Shown here piece after piece: positions 8,640 to 17,213 of a DNA stretch of 64,000 nt (position 1 is its first letter; each line of letters starts with the position of its first letter). Location of the stretch: NCBI RefSeq assembly GCF_001424985.1, contig NZ_LMDA01000024.1, forward strand, positions 40,106 to 104,105, read 5' to 3'. The notes below the pieces were generated by a model. That model was not told the origin of the DNA, ran no database searches, and saw only the letters and a list, made by a program, of their open reading frames with translations. A program made the position numbers and the translations under genes. Source of the DNA: Rhizobium sp. Root1212. Its GTDB lineage: Bacteria; Pseudomonadota; Alphaproteobacteria; Rhizobiales; Rhizobiaceae.

Positions 8640-9577
8640 TCAGGATTTCGGCAGGCCGGGCGGGTTGGTTTCCGATTTCGGCAGGGCCTCTTCCTTCAGA
8701 TGCCAGCGATCGAGGATTTTTTCGTAGGCGCCGCTTTCGATCAGGCCATGGTGGCGATGGTCAGGGCATCGGCGAGGCCTGCGCCTTTGCGGGTGGTGAT
8801 CGCCACGTCGGAGCGGTCGGGCCAGCCGGCGCTCAAGGTGCCGACGCGCTTGATGTTGTGATCGCGGGCGGCGATGTAGACGAGTTGTGCGTGAGGTTGG
8901 ACGATGACATCGGCGCGGCCGGAGGAGAGCGCGAGCAGGCTTGCGGCCTCGTCGTCGTAATATTGCAGCTCCAGCGGCTTCAGGCCGGCAGCGACGTTCT
9001 CGTCGTTCCAGCGCAGGAGAATGCGCTCCTGATTGGTGCCGGAGCCGACGATGATCTTCAGGCCGGCGGCGTCCTTCGGTTGGGCAATGGCGGTGACGGT
9101 GCTGTCGGATTTCACGAAGAAGCCGTGCAGGCCCTGGCGGTAGGTGGAGAAGTCGAATTTTTCCTTGCGCTGTTCGGTGACGCCGACATTGGAGATCACA
9201 GCATCGTATTTGCCCGAGGTCAGGCCGAGCGGCCAGTCGATCCAGGCGACGGGAACGAGTTCCAGCTGAAGGCCGAGGCTTTCGGCGATGGCCGAGGCGT
9301 AGTCGGGATCGGCGCCGACGACCGTCTTCGCGTCCGTCGCATAGGTGGCGAGCGGCGGGCCGCCGGGGGCAACCGCGACGGTGAACTTGCCGGGCGTGAC
9401 GAAGGCGAAACTCTTGGCAATGGCGGTCACGGCCTTGTCGTTGCGCTCGGCGTGAATGCGGCCTGCCTGTTCGGGGTTGAGGTCGAAAGTTTCGCCGGCG
9501 AGCGCCGATCCGGCCAAGGCGAGGGTGGAGGCGAGCGCGCCGAGGAAAAAGCTGCGCAAAGTCATTTTGCCAGTCAT
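8640..9577 (-). pseudogene. Amino-acid ABC transporter substrate-binding protein, frameshifted near the 3' end
   Basis: The open frame runs from ATG 9577 (GGAG ribosome binding site, signal peptide ending SALAG) and stops at 8741 after 278 residues, right after ADALTIATMA. The neighbouring paralogue continues from the same point for about 37 more residues. Skipping to the next frame at 8747 restores a matching tail: GLIESGAYEKILDRWHL, then TNPPGLPKS and a stop at 8640-8642. One base has therefore been lost at about 8747-8750. Either the gene is inactivated in its last helix, or this is a sequencing error. Domain type is SBP_bac_3 (GADPDYASAIAESLG, SNVGVTEQRKEKFDFS). It pairs with the intact paralogue upstream, like the two binding proteins TcyJ/TcyK of B. 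subtilis. Confidence 0.85.
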
Positions 9578-9638
9578 GTCGTGGTCTCCATCAGGGGGAT
9601 AAGGCCGGCGCCGCTTAAGGGGCGGCGCCGGGGAGGGA

Positions 9639-10583
9639 TCAGGAACCGCTCTTCGGCAGGCCGGCCGGGTTGGTGAAGGACTGATCGACGCCTTCGGCTT
9701 CGAGGTTCCAGCGCTTCAGGACCTCGCCGTATTTGCCGCTCTTGATGAGGCCGTTGGTGGCGATGGTGAGCGCCTCGGCGAGGCCTGCACCCTTGCGCGT
9801 GGTGACGGCAATCTCGGCCGCCAGGGGCCAGCCGCCGCTGACGATGCCGACGAGCTTGGTGTTACCCTTCACGGCCGCGCCGTAGGACAGGGTCGCATTG
9901 GGGTTGAATTCGACATCGGCGCGGCCGGAGGACAAAGCGAGGTCGCTTGCGGCGCGGTCGTCGTAATACTGTACCTCGATCGGCTTCAGGCCGGCGGCGA
10001 CATTCTGGCGGTCCCATTCCAGGATGATCTTTTCCTGGTTGGTGCCGGCGCCGGTGATGACCTTGAGGCCGGCGACATCCTTCGGTTCCTTGATCTCGGT
10101 GATCTTGCTGTCGGCCTTCACGTAGAAGCCGAGCACGTCGCGCCGGTAGGCGGAGAAGTCGAATTTCTCCTTGCGCTCCTCTGTGACGGTGACGTTGCTG
10201 ATGACGGCATCGTACTTGCCGGAAGAGACGCCGAGCGGCCAATCGGCCCAGGCGACCGAGACGATTTCCAGTTCAAGGCCGAGCGAATCTGCCAGCAGCG
10301 AGGCGAAATCCGGGTCGGCGCCGACGATCGTCTTCGCATCATTGGCGAAGGTGGCGATCGGCGGGTCCCAGGCGTTGATGGCGACGGTGAACTTGCCGGG
10401 CGTGACGAACTTGAAATCGGGCGAGATCGCCTTGATCGCCTCCTCGTTCTTTTCCGCACGGATGCGGTTGGAGGTGTCGGGGCTCAGGTCGAACTTTTCA
10501 GCTGCCTGTGCCGCGCCGAGTCCGAGTGTGGCCACCGCGACCGCGCTTGCCATCAGAAGTTTTGCCGTGTTGAGAAATGTCAT
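9639..10583 (-). CDS. Amino-acid ABC transporter periplasmic substrate-binding protein
   Basis: A 314-residue SBP_bac_3 protein. ATG 10583 is preferred over one seven codons upstream because it follows AAAGGAGACGGG at the right distance; the signal peptide then ends LGAAQAAEKF. Family elements are GKFTVAINAWDPP, GADPDFASLLADSLG and SNVTVTEERKEKFDFS. It is about 60% identical by eye to the frameshifted gene downstream, a recent duplication. It should deliver its ligand to the fused permease/ATPase encoded next upstream. By context the ligand may be cystine or an S-substituted or N-acetylated cysteine; polar amino acid is the safe call. Confidence 0.9.
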   Translation of the reverse strand: MTFLNTAKLLMASAVAVATLGLGAAQAAEKFDLSPDTSNRIRAEKNEEAIKAISPDFKFVTPGKFTVAINAWDPPIATFANDAKTIVGADPDFASLLADSLGLELEIVSVAWADWPLGVSSGKYDAVISNVTVTEERKEKFDFSAYRRDVLGFYVKADSKITEIKEPKDVAGLKVITGAGTNQEKIILEWDRQNVAAGLKPIEVQYYDDRAASDLALSSGRADVEFNPNATLSYGAAVKGNTKLVGIVSGGWPLAAEIAVTTRKGAGLAEALTIATNGLIKSGKYGEVLKRWNLEAEGVDQSFTNPAGLPKSGS

Positions 10584-10663
10584 GTCCCGTCTCCTTTTTT
10601 TCATCTCAGGGTTGTGGTTGAGGTCGGTTCCATTCCGTCCGCTGTTTCGGGGCCGGAAATTTG

Positions 10664-12442
10664 CTAGAGGACTTTTGCCAGGAACTCGCGGGTGCGCGGG
10701 TGATCGGCCTGGCTGAAGATGCGGGCCGGCGGGCCGGCTTCGAGGATGTGTCCGGCTTCCATGAAGACGACGGTATCGGCGACTTCGCGGGCAAAGCCGA
10801 CTTCGTGGGTGACGATGACGAGGGTCGTGCCGGTGCGGGCGAGTTCCTTGATGACGTCGAGCACTTCGCCGACAAGTTCGGGATCGAGCGCTGAGGTCGG
10901 TTCGTCGAAGAGCAGCACCTTCGGCTTCAGGGCAAGGGCGCGGGCGATGGCGACACGCTGCTGCTGACCGCCGGAAAGCTGGCGCGGATAGGCGTTGATC
11001 TTGTCGCTCAGGCCAACGCGGGCCAGAAGCTCGCCGGCGAAGCGGATGGCTTCCTCGCGGCTTGTGCCACGCACCTGGATCGGGGCTTCGATGAGATTTT
11101 CCAGCACGGTGAGGTGCGGGAAGAGGTTGAAACTCTGGAACACCATGCCGATATCGGCGCGGCGCTTGAGGATATCGTGTTCCTTCAGCTCATAGAGGGT
11201 GTCGCCCTTCTGGCTGTAGCCGACGAGATCGCCATCGATGGCGATGAAGCCGCTGTCGACACGCTCCAGATGGTTGATCGTGCGCAGCAGGGTGGACTTG
11301 CCGGAGCCCGAGGGGCCGAGGATGGCGGTGACGCTGCCGGCCGGCAGGACGAGATCGATATTGTCGAGCACTTTCAGCGAGCCGAAGCTCTTGGAAATCT
11401 TCTGGATACGCACGGCGCCGCCGGTTTTAAGCTGGGCCGCATCCTGAAAGCCGATCTTGCGGGCAGCGGGAAAGGCTGCCACCTCATGCTTTGCGGCGCG
11501 GTTGAACCTTGCGAAGAAGGACTGGAAGGGCAGCGGTACCGGGTTGCGCACGGCGCCTTTGGAGAAATGACGCTCGATATAGTGCTGGGCGATGGAGAGC
11601 ACCGTCATGATGACGAGGTACCAGGCGGTCGCGACCATCAGCAGCGGAATGACCTCGAGGTTGCGGCGATAGATGACCTGCACGGTGTAGAACAGCTCCG
11701 GCAAGGCGAGCACGTAGACCATGGACGTGCTTTTCGCGAGGCCGATGATCTCGTTGAAGCCGGTCGGCAGGATGGAGCGCATGGCCTGCGGCAGGACGAT
11801 GCGGAAGGCCTGGCGGCGGCGCGGCAGGCCGAGCGCGGCCGCCGCTTCCAGCTGACCCTGATCGACGGAGAGGATGCCGCCACGGACGATCTCGGCGAAG
11901 AAGGCGGACTGGTTGAGCGTCAGGCCAAGGAAGGCGGCGCCGAAGGGCGTCAGCAGCTGCACCATCGGGTAATCGACGAGCACGGTATCGCTGAAGGGGA
12001 CGGCGATGCGGACTGTCTCGTAGAGATAGCCGAGATTGTTGAGCACCAGCAGCAGCACGATCAGCGGGATCGAGCGCAGGAGCCAGATATAGCCCCAGGA
12101 GAGGCCGGAGAGCAGCGGCGATTTCGACACGCGGGCGAGCGCCAGTGCCGTGCCGAGGATCGAGCCGGAGACGGTGGCGAGCGCCGTCAGAAGCAAAGTG
12201 CGGCCGAGGCCGGCCAGCACCGGCTCGGCGAAGAACCATTCGGCAAAGACGTTCCAGCCCCAGCGCGGATTGGTGGAGGTGGAGTAGACGACGGCGGCGA
12301 TGACGACCGCTGCGAAGACCGTCCCGATCAGCCGGCCGGGATGGCGGGCGGGTACGATCCGGTAGCGGGCGTAATCTTGGCTGTGATGTTCCGCCGGCCG
12401 GTGCTCGGCCGCGATGCCGGTGAAATCTGTCGTGAGAGCCAT
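10664..12442 (-). CDS. Fused amino-acid ABC transporter permease and ATP-binding protein
   Basis: A 592-residue fusion. Residues 40-295 are a HisM-type permease with about five or six membrane helices and the EAA loop (EAAAALGLPRRRQAF, about 199-213). Residues ~344-592 are an ABC ATPase with Walker A GPSGSGKS (376-383), LSGGQQQR signature, Walker B LLFDEPTSALD and the H-loop THE. Permease and ATPase are normally separate genes (TcyL/M and TcyN, or YxeN and YxeO). The fusion implies two identical chains per transporter. ATG 12442 follows AAGGGGAAG; frames upstream lack a ribosome binding site. Neighbours supply two binding proteins. Confidence 0.9.
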   Translation of the reverse strand: MALTTDFTGIAAEHRPAEHHSQDYARYRIVPARHPGRLIGTVFAAVVIAAVVYSTSTNPRWGWNVFAEWFFAEPVLAGLGRTLLLTALATVSGSILGTALALARVSKSPLLSGLSWGYIWLLRSIPLIVLLLVLNNLGYLYETVRIAVPFSDTVLVDYPMVQLLTPFGAAFLGLTLNQSAFFAEIVRGGILSVDQGQLEAAAALGLPRRRQAFRIVLPQAMRSILPTGFNEIIGLAKSTSMVYVLALPELFYTVQVIYRRNLEVIPLLMVATAWYLVIMTVLSIAQHYIERHFSKGAVRNPVPLPFQSFFARFNRAAKHEVAAFPAARKIGFQDAAQLKTGGAVRIQKISKSFGSLKVLDNIDLVLPAGSVTAILGPSGSGKSTLLRTINHLERVDSGFIAIDGDLVGYSQKGDTLYELKEHDILKRRADIGMVFQSFNLFPHLTVLENLIEAPIQVRGTSREEAIRFAGELLARVGLSDKINAYPRQLSGGQQQRVAIARALALKPKVLLFDEPTSALDPELVGEVLDVIKELARTGTTLVIVTHEVGFAREVADTVVFMEAGHILEAGPPARIFSQADHPRTREFLAKVL

Positions 12443-12473
12443 GGTCTTCCCCTTTTTGGGTTTTCTGGGCCGG

Positions 12474-13016
12474 TCAGCGGTGGTCTGCCGCGAGCGCCAG
12501 CGCCGGCTGCGGCGCGATGACGGTGGCGGCGCGGTGGCCGATTTGTTTTTCGAAGGGCAGCGTCTTGTAGATTTCCGGGTCGGCATCGACGTCGAAAAGG
12601 GCGGTGTAGCCATATTTCAGGTAGAGACCGACCGCCTCCGGCTGGCGAAAGCCGGTGGTGAGATAGACGCGGGTGTAGCCCTGATGGGCCGCCTGCCGCT
12701 CCAGTTCCACCAGCACCTTGGCGGCGAGGCCCTGCCTGCGCAGGTCGGCGCGGGTCCAGATGCGTTTGAACTCGGCGGTCTGCTCGTCGTATTGCTTGAA
12801 GGCGCCGCCGCCGATGGCTTCGCCGTTGCGGATCAAGAGCACGAAATTGCCATAGGGCGGGGCGAAGGCTTCGGCCGGATAGCGGTTCATCTCTTCTGCA
12901 GCGCCGGCGGTGCTGAAATAGGAACCGTAGCGCTTGTCGTATTCGTAGGTCAGTTCGTCGATCAGCGGCTTGGCGCGGGGATCGAGGGGCGTGGTGTAGA
13001 GAAAAGCGTCGCTCAT
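12474..13016 (-). CDS. GNAT family N-acetyltransferase
   Basis: A 180-residue protein with a GNAT core: IGGGAFKQYD (beta-4), EFKRIWTRADLRRQGLAAKVLVELE containing the acetyl-CoA pyrophosphate loop RRQGLA, and YLTTGFRQPEAVGLYLKYGY. It sits between the M20 deacylase gene and the transporter gene of the same strand with short gaps. In B. subtilis, SnaB-type acetyltransferases N-acetylate S-substituted cysteines before monooxygenation. The same role is inferred here from operon content, not from residues. Could instead be an unrelated detoxifying acetyltransferase. Confidence 0.85.
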   Translation of the reverse strand: MSDAFLYTTPLDPRAKPLIDELTYEYDKRYGSYFSTAGAAEEMNRYPAEAFAPPYGNFVLLIRNGEAIGGGAFKQYDEQTAEFKRIWTRADLRRQGLAAKVLVELERQAAHQGYTRVYLTTGFRQPEAVGLYLKYGYTALFDVDADPEIYKTLPFEKQIGHRAATVIAPQPALALAADHR

Positions 13017-13028
13017 GTCGCGGGTCCG

Positions 13029-14216
13029 TCAGTTGAGAAAGGTTTCCGCCAGGCGCACCCAGTAACGGGCGGCCGGTGCGATGATCGCGTCGTTGAAATC
13101 GTAGTGGGCGCTGTGCAGTGGGGCGCTGTCGCCATTACCGATGAAGAGGTAGCTGCCCGGCTGCACCTGCAGCATGAAGGCAAAATCCTCGCTCGCCGTG
13201 CGCGGCTTGAAGCCTTCCTCGACCTTGATCGGGCCGAAGGTGTCGAGGGCGACCTGGCGCGCGAAATCCGTGCTCTCGCCATCGTTGACGAGGGCGGGGA
13301 AGCCGAGCCGGTAGTCGACATCGGCGAAGGCGCCGAAACTTTCGGCTTGGGCGCGGGCGAGCGCCGGGATGCGCTTGCGAAGCTGCTCGCGCACCGTTTC
13401 GTTAAAGGCGCGCATGGTGAGCTTCAGTTCGACGCTTTCGGGGATGACGTTGGAGGCCGAGCCGGCATGGATCGAGCCGACCGTCACGACAGCCGTTTCC
13501 TGCGGATCGATGTTGCGCGACACCACGCTCTGCAGCGCCGTGATGAAGGAGGCGGAGGCCAGCACCGGATCGACCGCGCGATGGGGCTCGGCGCCATGGC
13601 CGCCCCTGCCGATGATCTTGATCTGGGCCTGATCGACCGAGGCCATGGCGGGGCCGGCGACGAAGCCGAACTGACCCAACGGGACGCCCGGCCAGTTGTG
13701 CAGCCCGAACACGGCATCGACCGGGAAGCGTTCGAACAGCCCTTCTGAGATCATCTTTCGCGCACCGGCGCCGATTTCCTCGGCCGGCTGGAAGATCAGG
13801 TGCAGGGTACCGTCGAAGCTGCCGCTTTCGGCAAGATAGCGGGCGGCGGCGAGCAGGATCGCGGTGTGGCCGTCATGGCCGCAGGCGTGCATGACGCCGG
13901 GATTGTTGCTGGAATAAGCAAGCTCGGTCGCTTCCTCGATCGGCAGTCCGTCGATATCGGCGCGGATGCCGAGGCGGCGGGCGCCGTTGCCGCGCCGGAG
14001 CGTGGCGACGATGCCGGTGCCGGCAAGGCCGGTCGTGACCTCGTAGCCCCAGGCGGTGAGGTGCGAGGCGATGAGCTTGCTGGTGCGGTGTTCGCGGAAA
14101 GCTAGTTCCGGATATTGGTGGAGATCGCGGCGCAGCGCGACGATCTCGTCGAGATAGGCAGCGATGCCGCGTTCGATGGGGTCCTGAACGGAAGAGGGCG
14201 AGACGGTGACGTTCAT
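13029..14216 (-). CDS. M20 family metallo-amidohydrolase (N-acyl amino acid deacylase)
   Basis: A 395-residue M20D peptidase/amidohydrolase. Visible motifs are LRRDLHQYPELAF, GIRADIDGLPIEE, MHACGHDGHTA (metal-binding CGHDGH), LIFQPAEE (Glu pair), GRGGHGAEPH in the dimerisation domain and TASEDFAF near the end. Family members hydrolyse N-acyl amino acids such as hippurate, N-acetylcysteine conjugates and IAA conjugates. No signal peptide, so it acts in the cytosol. Context with GNAT and LLM enzymes points to a SndB-like N-acetyl-cysteine-conjugate deacetylase (YtnL/YxeP type). Twelve bases separate it from the GNAT gene. Confidence 0.92.
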   Translation of the reverse strand: MNVTVSPSSVQDPIERGIAAYLDEIVALRRDLHQYPELAFREHRTSKLIASHLTAWGYEVTTGLAGTGIVATLRRGNGARRLGIRADIDGLPIEEATELAYSSNNPGVMHACGHDGHTAILLAAARYLAESGSFDGTLHLIFQPAEEIGAGARKMISEGLFERFPVDAVFGLHNWPGVPLGQFGFVAGPAMASVDQAQIKIIGRGGHGAEPHRAVDPVLASASFITALQSVVSRNIDPQETAVVTVGSIHAGSASNVIPESVELKLTMRAFNETVREQLRKRIPALARAQAESFGAFADVDYRLGFPALVNDGESTDFARQVALDTFGPIKVEEGFKPRTASEDFAFMLQVQPGSYLFIGNGDSAPLHSAHYDFNDAIIAPAARYWVRLAETFLN

Positions 14217-14233
14217 GGGCTTTTCCCCGCGCC

Positions 14234-15583
14234 TCAGGCGCGGGCCGCCTTTCCGGGTTCGATCTCGTCGGTATCCGTCGCGTAACGGCTCTTCCTGTAG
14301 GGCAGGCCGAGATGGTCGCGCAGGGTTTCGCCTTCCAGCACAGGGTTGAAGTAACCGCGCTCCGTCAGGCGGGGCAGGACATGGGTTGCGAAGTCGTTGA
14401 GCCCTTCGGCGATGACGGGGAAGCCGAGGATAAAGCCATCGGCCGCGCCGCCGTCCACCCAGCGGATGATCTCATCGGCAATATGGTCCGCCGTGCCGAT
14501 GAAGGCCGTCCGCGGGGTGGCGACGTCGAGCGCGATCTCACGCAGGGTGAGGTTCTGCTCGCGAGCGGTTTTCTTGATCCGGTCGGTGGTGGCGCGAAAG
14601 CTGTTCTTGCCGATATCGCCGAGATCCGGGAAGGCCTCGTCCAGCGGGTAGGCACTGAAATCGTGGTGATCGAAGAAGCGGCCGAGATAGAGCAGCGCTT
14701 CCTCTGTCGTGACGAGGTTGCGGATCGCCTGATATTTTTCCTCCGCCTCCTCGGCGGTCGCGCCGACGATCGGGCCGATGCCGGGGAAAATGCCGACATC
14801 GGCGCTGCCGCGGCCCTGGGCGATGGCGCTCTGCTTGACCTGTGCGTAAAAGGTCTTGGCTTCCTCGAAGGGGCCGCCATTGGTGAAGACGGCATCGGCA
14901 TGCTTGCCGGCGAGCCGGATGCCGGAATCGGAGGCGCCGGCCTGGAAGACGACGGGCTGGCCCTGCTTCGAACGGGCAATGTTGAGCGGGCCTTCGATGC
15001 GGAAGAAGCGTCCCTTGTGGTTCAGGCGGCGGAGCTTGCTCTTGTCGGCATAGACGCCGGTTTCGCGGTCCCGCGGGAAGGCGTCGTGATCCCAACTGTC
15101 CCACAGGCCCTTGATCGCATCGAGATATTCGTCGGCGATTTCGTAGCGCAGCTCATGTTCGGGATGTTCGCGGCTGTAGTTGCGGCCGGAGCCTTCGAGC
15201 GGCGTCGTTACCGCATTCCAGCCGGCGCGGCCGCCGCTGATCAGGTCGATGGAGGCGAACTGGCGGGCAACGGTGAAGACATCGCTGTAGGAGGTCGAGA
15301 CGGTGCCGACGAGGCCGATCTTCGAGGTCGAGGCGGCAAGCGCCGAGAGGATCGAGATCGGCTCGAAGCGGTTGAGGAAATGCGGGATGGACTGTTCGTT
15401 GATATAGAGGCCATCGGCCACGAAGGCGAAGGCGATGCCGGCGGCTTCGGCCTTGCGGGCGGTTTCCACGAAGAACGGGAAATTGACGCTGGCGTCGGCC
15501 GGGCCGCTCGGGTGTTTCCAGGCGTTCATATGTCCGCCGGGACCCTGCAGCATGATGCCGAACGTTACGTTTTTCTTCGTCAT
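14234..15583 (-). CDS. NtaA/SnaA/DszA-family flavin-dependent monooxygenase
   Basis: A 449-residue LLM protein of the long NtaA type: FGIMLQGPGGHMNAWKHP at the start, FVADGLY, GLVGTVSTSYSDVF, FASIDLISGGRAGWNAVTT, NYSREHPEHELRYEIADEY, and GQPVVFQAGASDSG. These enzymes use FMNH2 from a separate reductase to oxygenate and cleave C-S or C-N bonds (DszA, NTA monooxygenase, CmoJ/YxeK). Length matches the family (430-460). The adjacent deacylase and acetyltransferase fit CmoJ (YtnJ) or YxeK, which break the C-S bond of N-acetyl-S-alkyl- or S-(2-succino)cysteine. No dedicated flavin reductase gene is seen in the window. Confidence 0.9.
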   Translation of the reverse strand: MTKKNVTFGIMLQGPGGHMNAWKHPSGPADASVNFPFFVETARKAEAAGIAFAFVADGLYINEQSIPHFLNRFEPISILSALAASTSKIGLVGTVSTSYSDVFTVARQFASIDLISGGRAGWNAVTTPLEGSGRNYSREHPEHELRYEIADEYLDAIKGLWDSWDHDAFPRDRETGVYADKSKLRRLNHKGRFFRIEGPLNIARSKQGQPVVFQAGASDSGIRLAGKHADAVFTNGGPFEEAKTFYAQVKQSAIAQGRGSADVGIFPGIGPIVGATAEEAEEKYQAIRNLVTTEEALLYLGRFFDHHDFSAYPLDEAFPDLGDIGKNSFRATTDRIKKTAREQNLTLREIALDVATPRTAFIGTADHIADEIIRWVDGGAADGFILGFPVIAEGLNDFATHVLPRLTERGYFNPVLEGETLRDHLGLPYRKSRYATDTDEIEPGKAARA

Positions 15584-15604
15584 GGGGCGATCCTTTCCGG
15601 GAAA

Positions 15605-16594
15605 TTAGGCGGCGAGCGACAGCCGCTCCTTGGCGAGCAACTCGATGGAGGTGAAGCGTTCGGCAGCGGTCAGCGCCGGCGTTTCGATGATGAATTCGGT
15701 GATGCCGTGCTGGTGATGCAGCGCGTCGAGTTCCTTGCGGACCTGGGCGGCGGTGCCGTGGAGGATGCCGGGGGCCTTTTCCTCGACGCGGTACTCGGTG
15801 ATGCCGGACTGGCGGGCGAACTCGGCCGCCTGCTCCTCGCTGCCGACGTTGACGGTCTGGCCGTTGCTGAGGAAGACCTTGAAGATACGCATGCCGGAGA
15901 CCCGTTCGCGGGCCTGTGCCTCGTCCTCGGCGACGAAGGCGGCGAGCGTGAGAATGGCAGGACGGCCGCTCTCTCGCCGGTAGACCTCGAAGGTCTCGCG
16001 CAGGTTTTCCGGGTCGCCGTTCAGGTGGCCGGCGAAGACGAGCTGCCAGCCTTTCTCCGCCGCAAGCCGGGCGCTGTCGACGCTGGCGCCGAGCAGGAAG
16101 CGTTCTGGCGGAGACGGGGGCAGGGGCGTTGCCGAAAGGCCTGAGGCATCCGACTGCTGCAGGAGGTAGGTGTTGAGATCGGCAAGCTGATCGGCGAAAG
16201 CCGGCTTGCGCTCGGGCGAGACGGCTGCCTGCAGGGCGCGGGTCGAGATCGGGAAGCCGCCCGGCGCCTTGCCGACGCCGAGATCGACGCGGCCTGGGGC
16301 GAGCGAGGCGAGGAGGTTGAAGGTCTCCGCGACCTTGTAGGCGCTGTAATGCTGCAACATCACGCCGCCGGAGCCGATGCGGATGCGGGAGGTTTTCGCC
16401 AGGAGATGGGAGATCAGGATCTCCGGCGCCGAGCTGGCGAGGCCTGCCATGCTGTGATGCTCCGCCACCCAGAAGCGGTGATAGCCCAGCGCCTCGGCCC
16501 TGAGCGCATATTTCAGCGAGGTCTGCAGCGCCTCGGTGGCGGTCTGGCCGGGATCTAGGGGGCTCTTGTCGAGAAGGCTGAGGTGGTATGACAT
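15605..16594 (-). CDS. LLM class flavin-dependent oxidoreductase, MsnO8-like
   Basis: A 329-residue luciferase-like protein beginning SYHLSLLDKSPLDPG, with RFWVAEHHSMAGLASSAPE, RIRIGSGGVMLQHYSAYKVAE, LAPGRVDLGVGKAPGG and PPERFLLGASVDSARLAAE, typical of the MsnO8 subgroup that includes B. subtilis YtmO (CmoO). It is the first gene of the ~9.6-kb minus-strand operon, 22 bases upstream of the NtaA-like gene. A sulfur-oxidising or oxygenating role on cysteine conjugates is inferred from the operon. Start ATG 16594. Confidence 0.88.
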   Translation of the reverse strand: MSYHLSLLDKSPLDPGQTATEALQTSLKYALRAEALGYHRFWVAEHHSMAGLASSAPEILISHLLAKTSRIRIGSGGVMLQHYSAYKVAETFNLLASLAPGRVDLGVGKAPGGFPISTRALQAAVSPERKPAFADQLADLNTYLLQQSDASGLSATPLPPSPPERFLLGASVDSARLAAEKGWQLVFAGHLNGDPENLRETFEVYRRESGRPAILTLAAFVAEDEAQARERVSGMRIFKVFLSNGQTVNVGSEEQAAEFARQSGITEYRVEEKAPGILHGTAAQVRKELDALHHQHGITEFIIETPALTAAERFTSIELLAKERLSLAA

Positions 16595-16618
16595 AAGGCA
16601 CCGGATGGTTCGTGTTTG

Positions 16619-16660
16619 TAGGCTATATAATCTATAAAAATACTAGCTTATTAAGGTAGG
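16619..16660 (-). promoter_or_regulatory. Probable promoter region of the LLM/ABC operon
   Basis: A markedly AT-rich patch just upstream of the first operon gene, read on the minus strand as TATTTTTATAGATTATATAG, contains TATAGA/TATATA -10-like hexamers about 35-60 bases before the ATG. No clear -35 or operator could be fixed. This is the only plausible promoter site before the nine-gene array. Confidence 0.35.
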
Positions 16661-16781
16661 CCGTTCTGTTTGTCGTCACGGCAGCGGAATATCATTCCGA
16701 TGAGGGGAGCCGTTTCCGGGTCGGCTTTTTCGGGTTCAGAATTGATTTGAGATCGGGCGCGGGAGCTGTTTAACTGCGGCC

Positions 16782-17093
16782 ATGAGAAAGCTGATTTTTG
16801 CCGCCCTGCTGCTGTCGCCTTCCGTGGCCTTCGCCGTCGATGCCTATGAAATCAAGGCGCGGGACCACGATTGCAAATCGATTTCCGACATCATCCGGCA
16901 GCATGGGGCCGTGTTCGTGCGCACCGGTTTTGGCGGCCGCAGCTTTCGTTATCCGCCGGCGCAATGCGATCTCGGCGATAAATACGTGACTGTCACCCTG
17001 CGCGATATCAACAAGCAGCGGTGCGTGCTCGACTATGCCTGCGTCAACGACCCCGAGTCGTTCTACAACCGCATCTTCCACCACCACCGCTAA
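16782..17093 (+). CDS. Small secreted protein of unknown function
   Basis: A 103-residue protein with a clean signal peptide (MRKLIFAALLLSPSVAFA) and a mature domain of ~85 residues holding four cysteines (KARDHDCKS, PPAQCDL, KQRCVL, DYACVND), enough for two disulfides in the periplasm. It ends in a His-rich tail. No family recognised. It stands alone between a divergent operon and the leucine-degradation operon. Confidence 0.7.
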   Translation: MRKLIFAALLLSPSVAFAVDAYEIKARDHDCKSISDIIRQHGAVFVRTGFGGRSFRYPPAQCDLGDKYVTVTLRDINKQRCVLDYACVNDPESFYNRIFHHHR

Positions 17094-17213
17094 GCGGCTT
17101 CCGATTTCGCAGATCACAGAAATGCACCTTGCGCCGGATGGACATCGGCGTGATCCTCCATATGTAATGCTGTGAACCGGCCGCGTTGGGAGCGCATTCG
17201 GGGGAGGATGAGG

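Noticed and set aside
6910..8727. A 605-codon plus-strand frame across the minus-strand DsbA-like and LLM genes
   Set aside because: It is the antisense shadow of GC-rich genes on the other strand; its translation is compositionally odd with no recognisable domain, while the minus strand encodes clear DsbA-like and LLM proteins.
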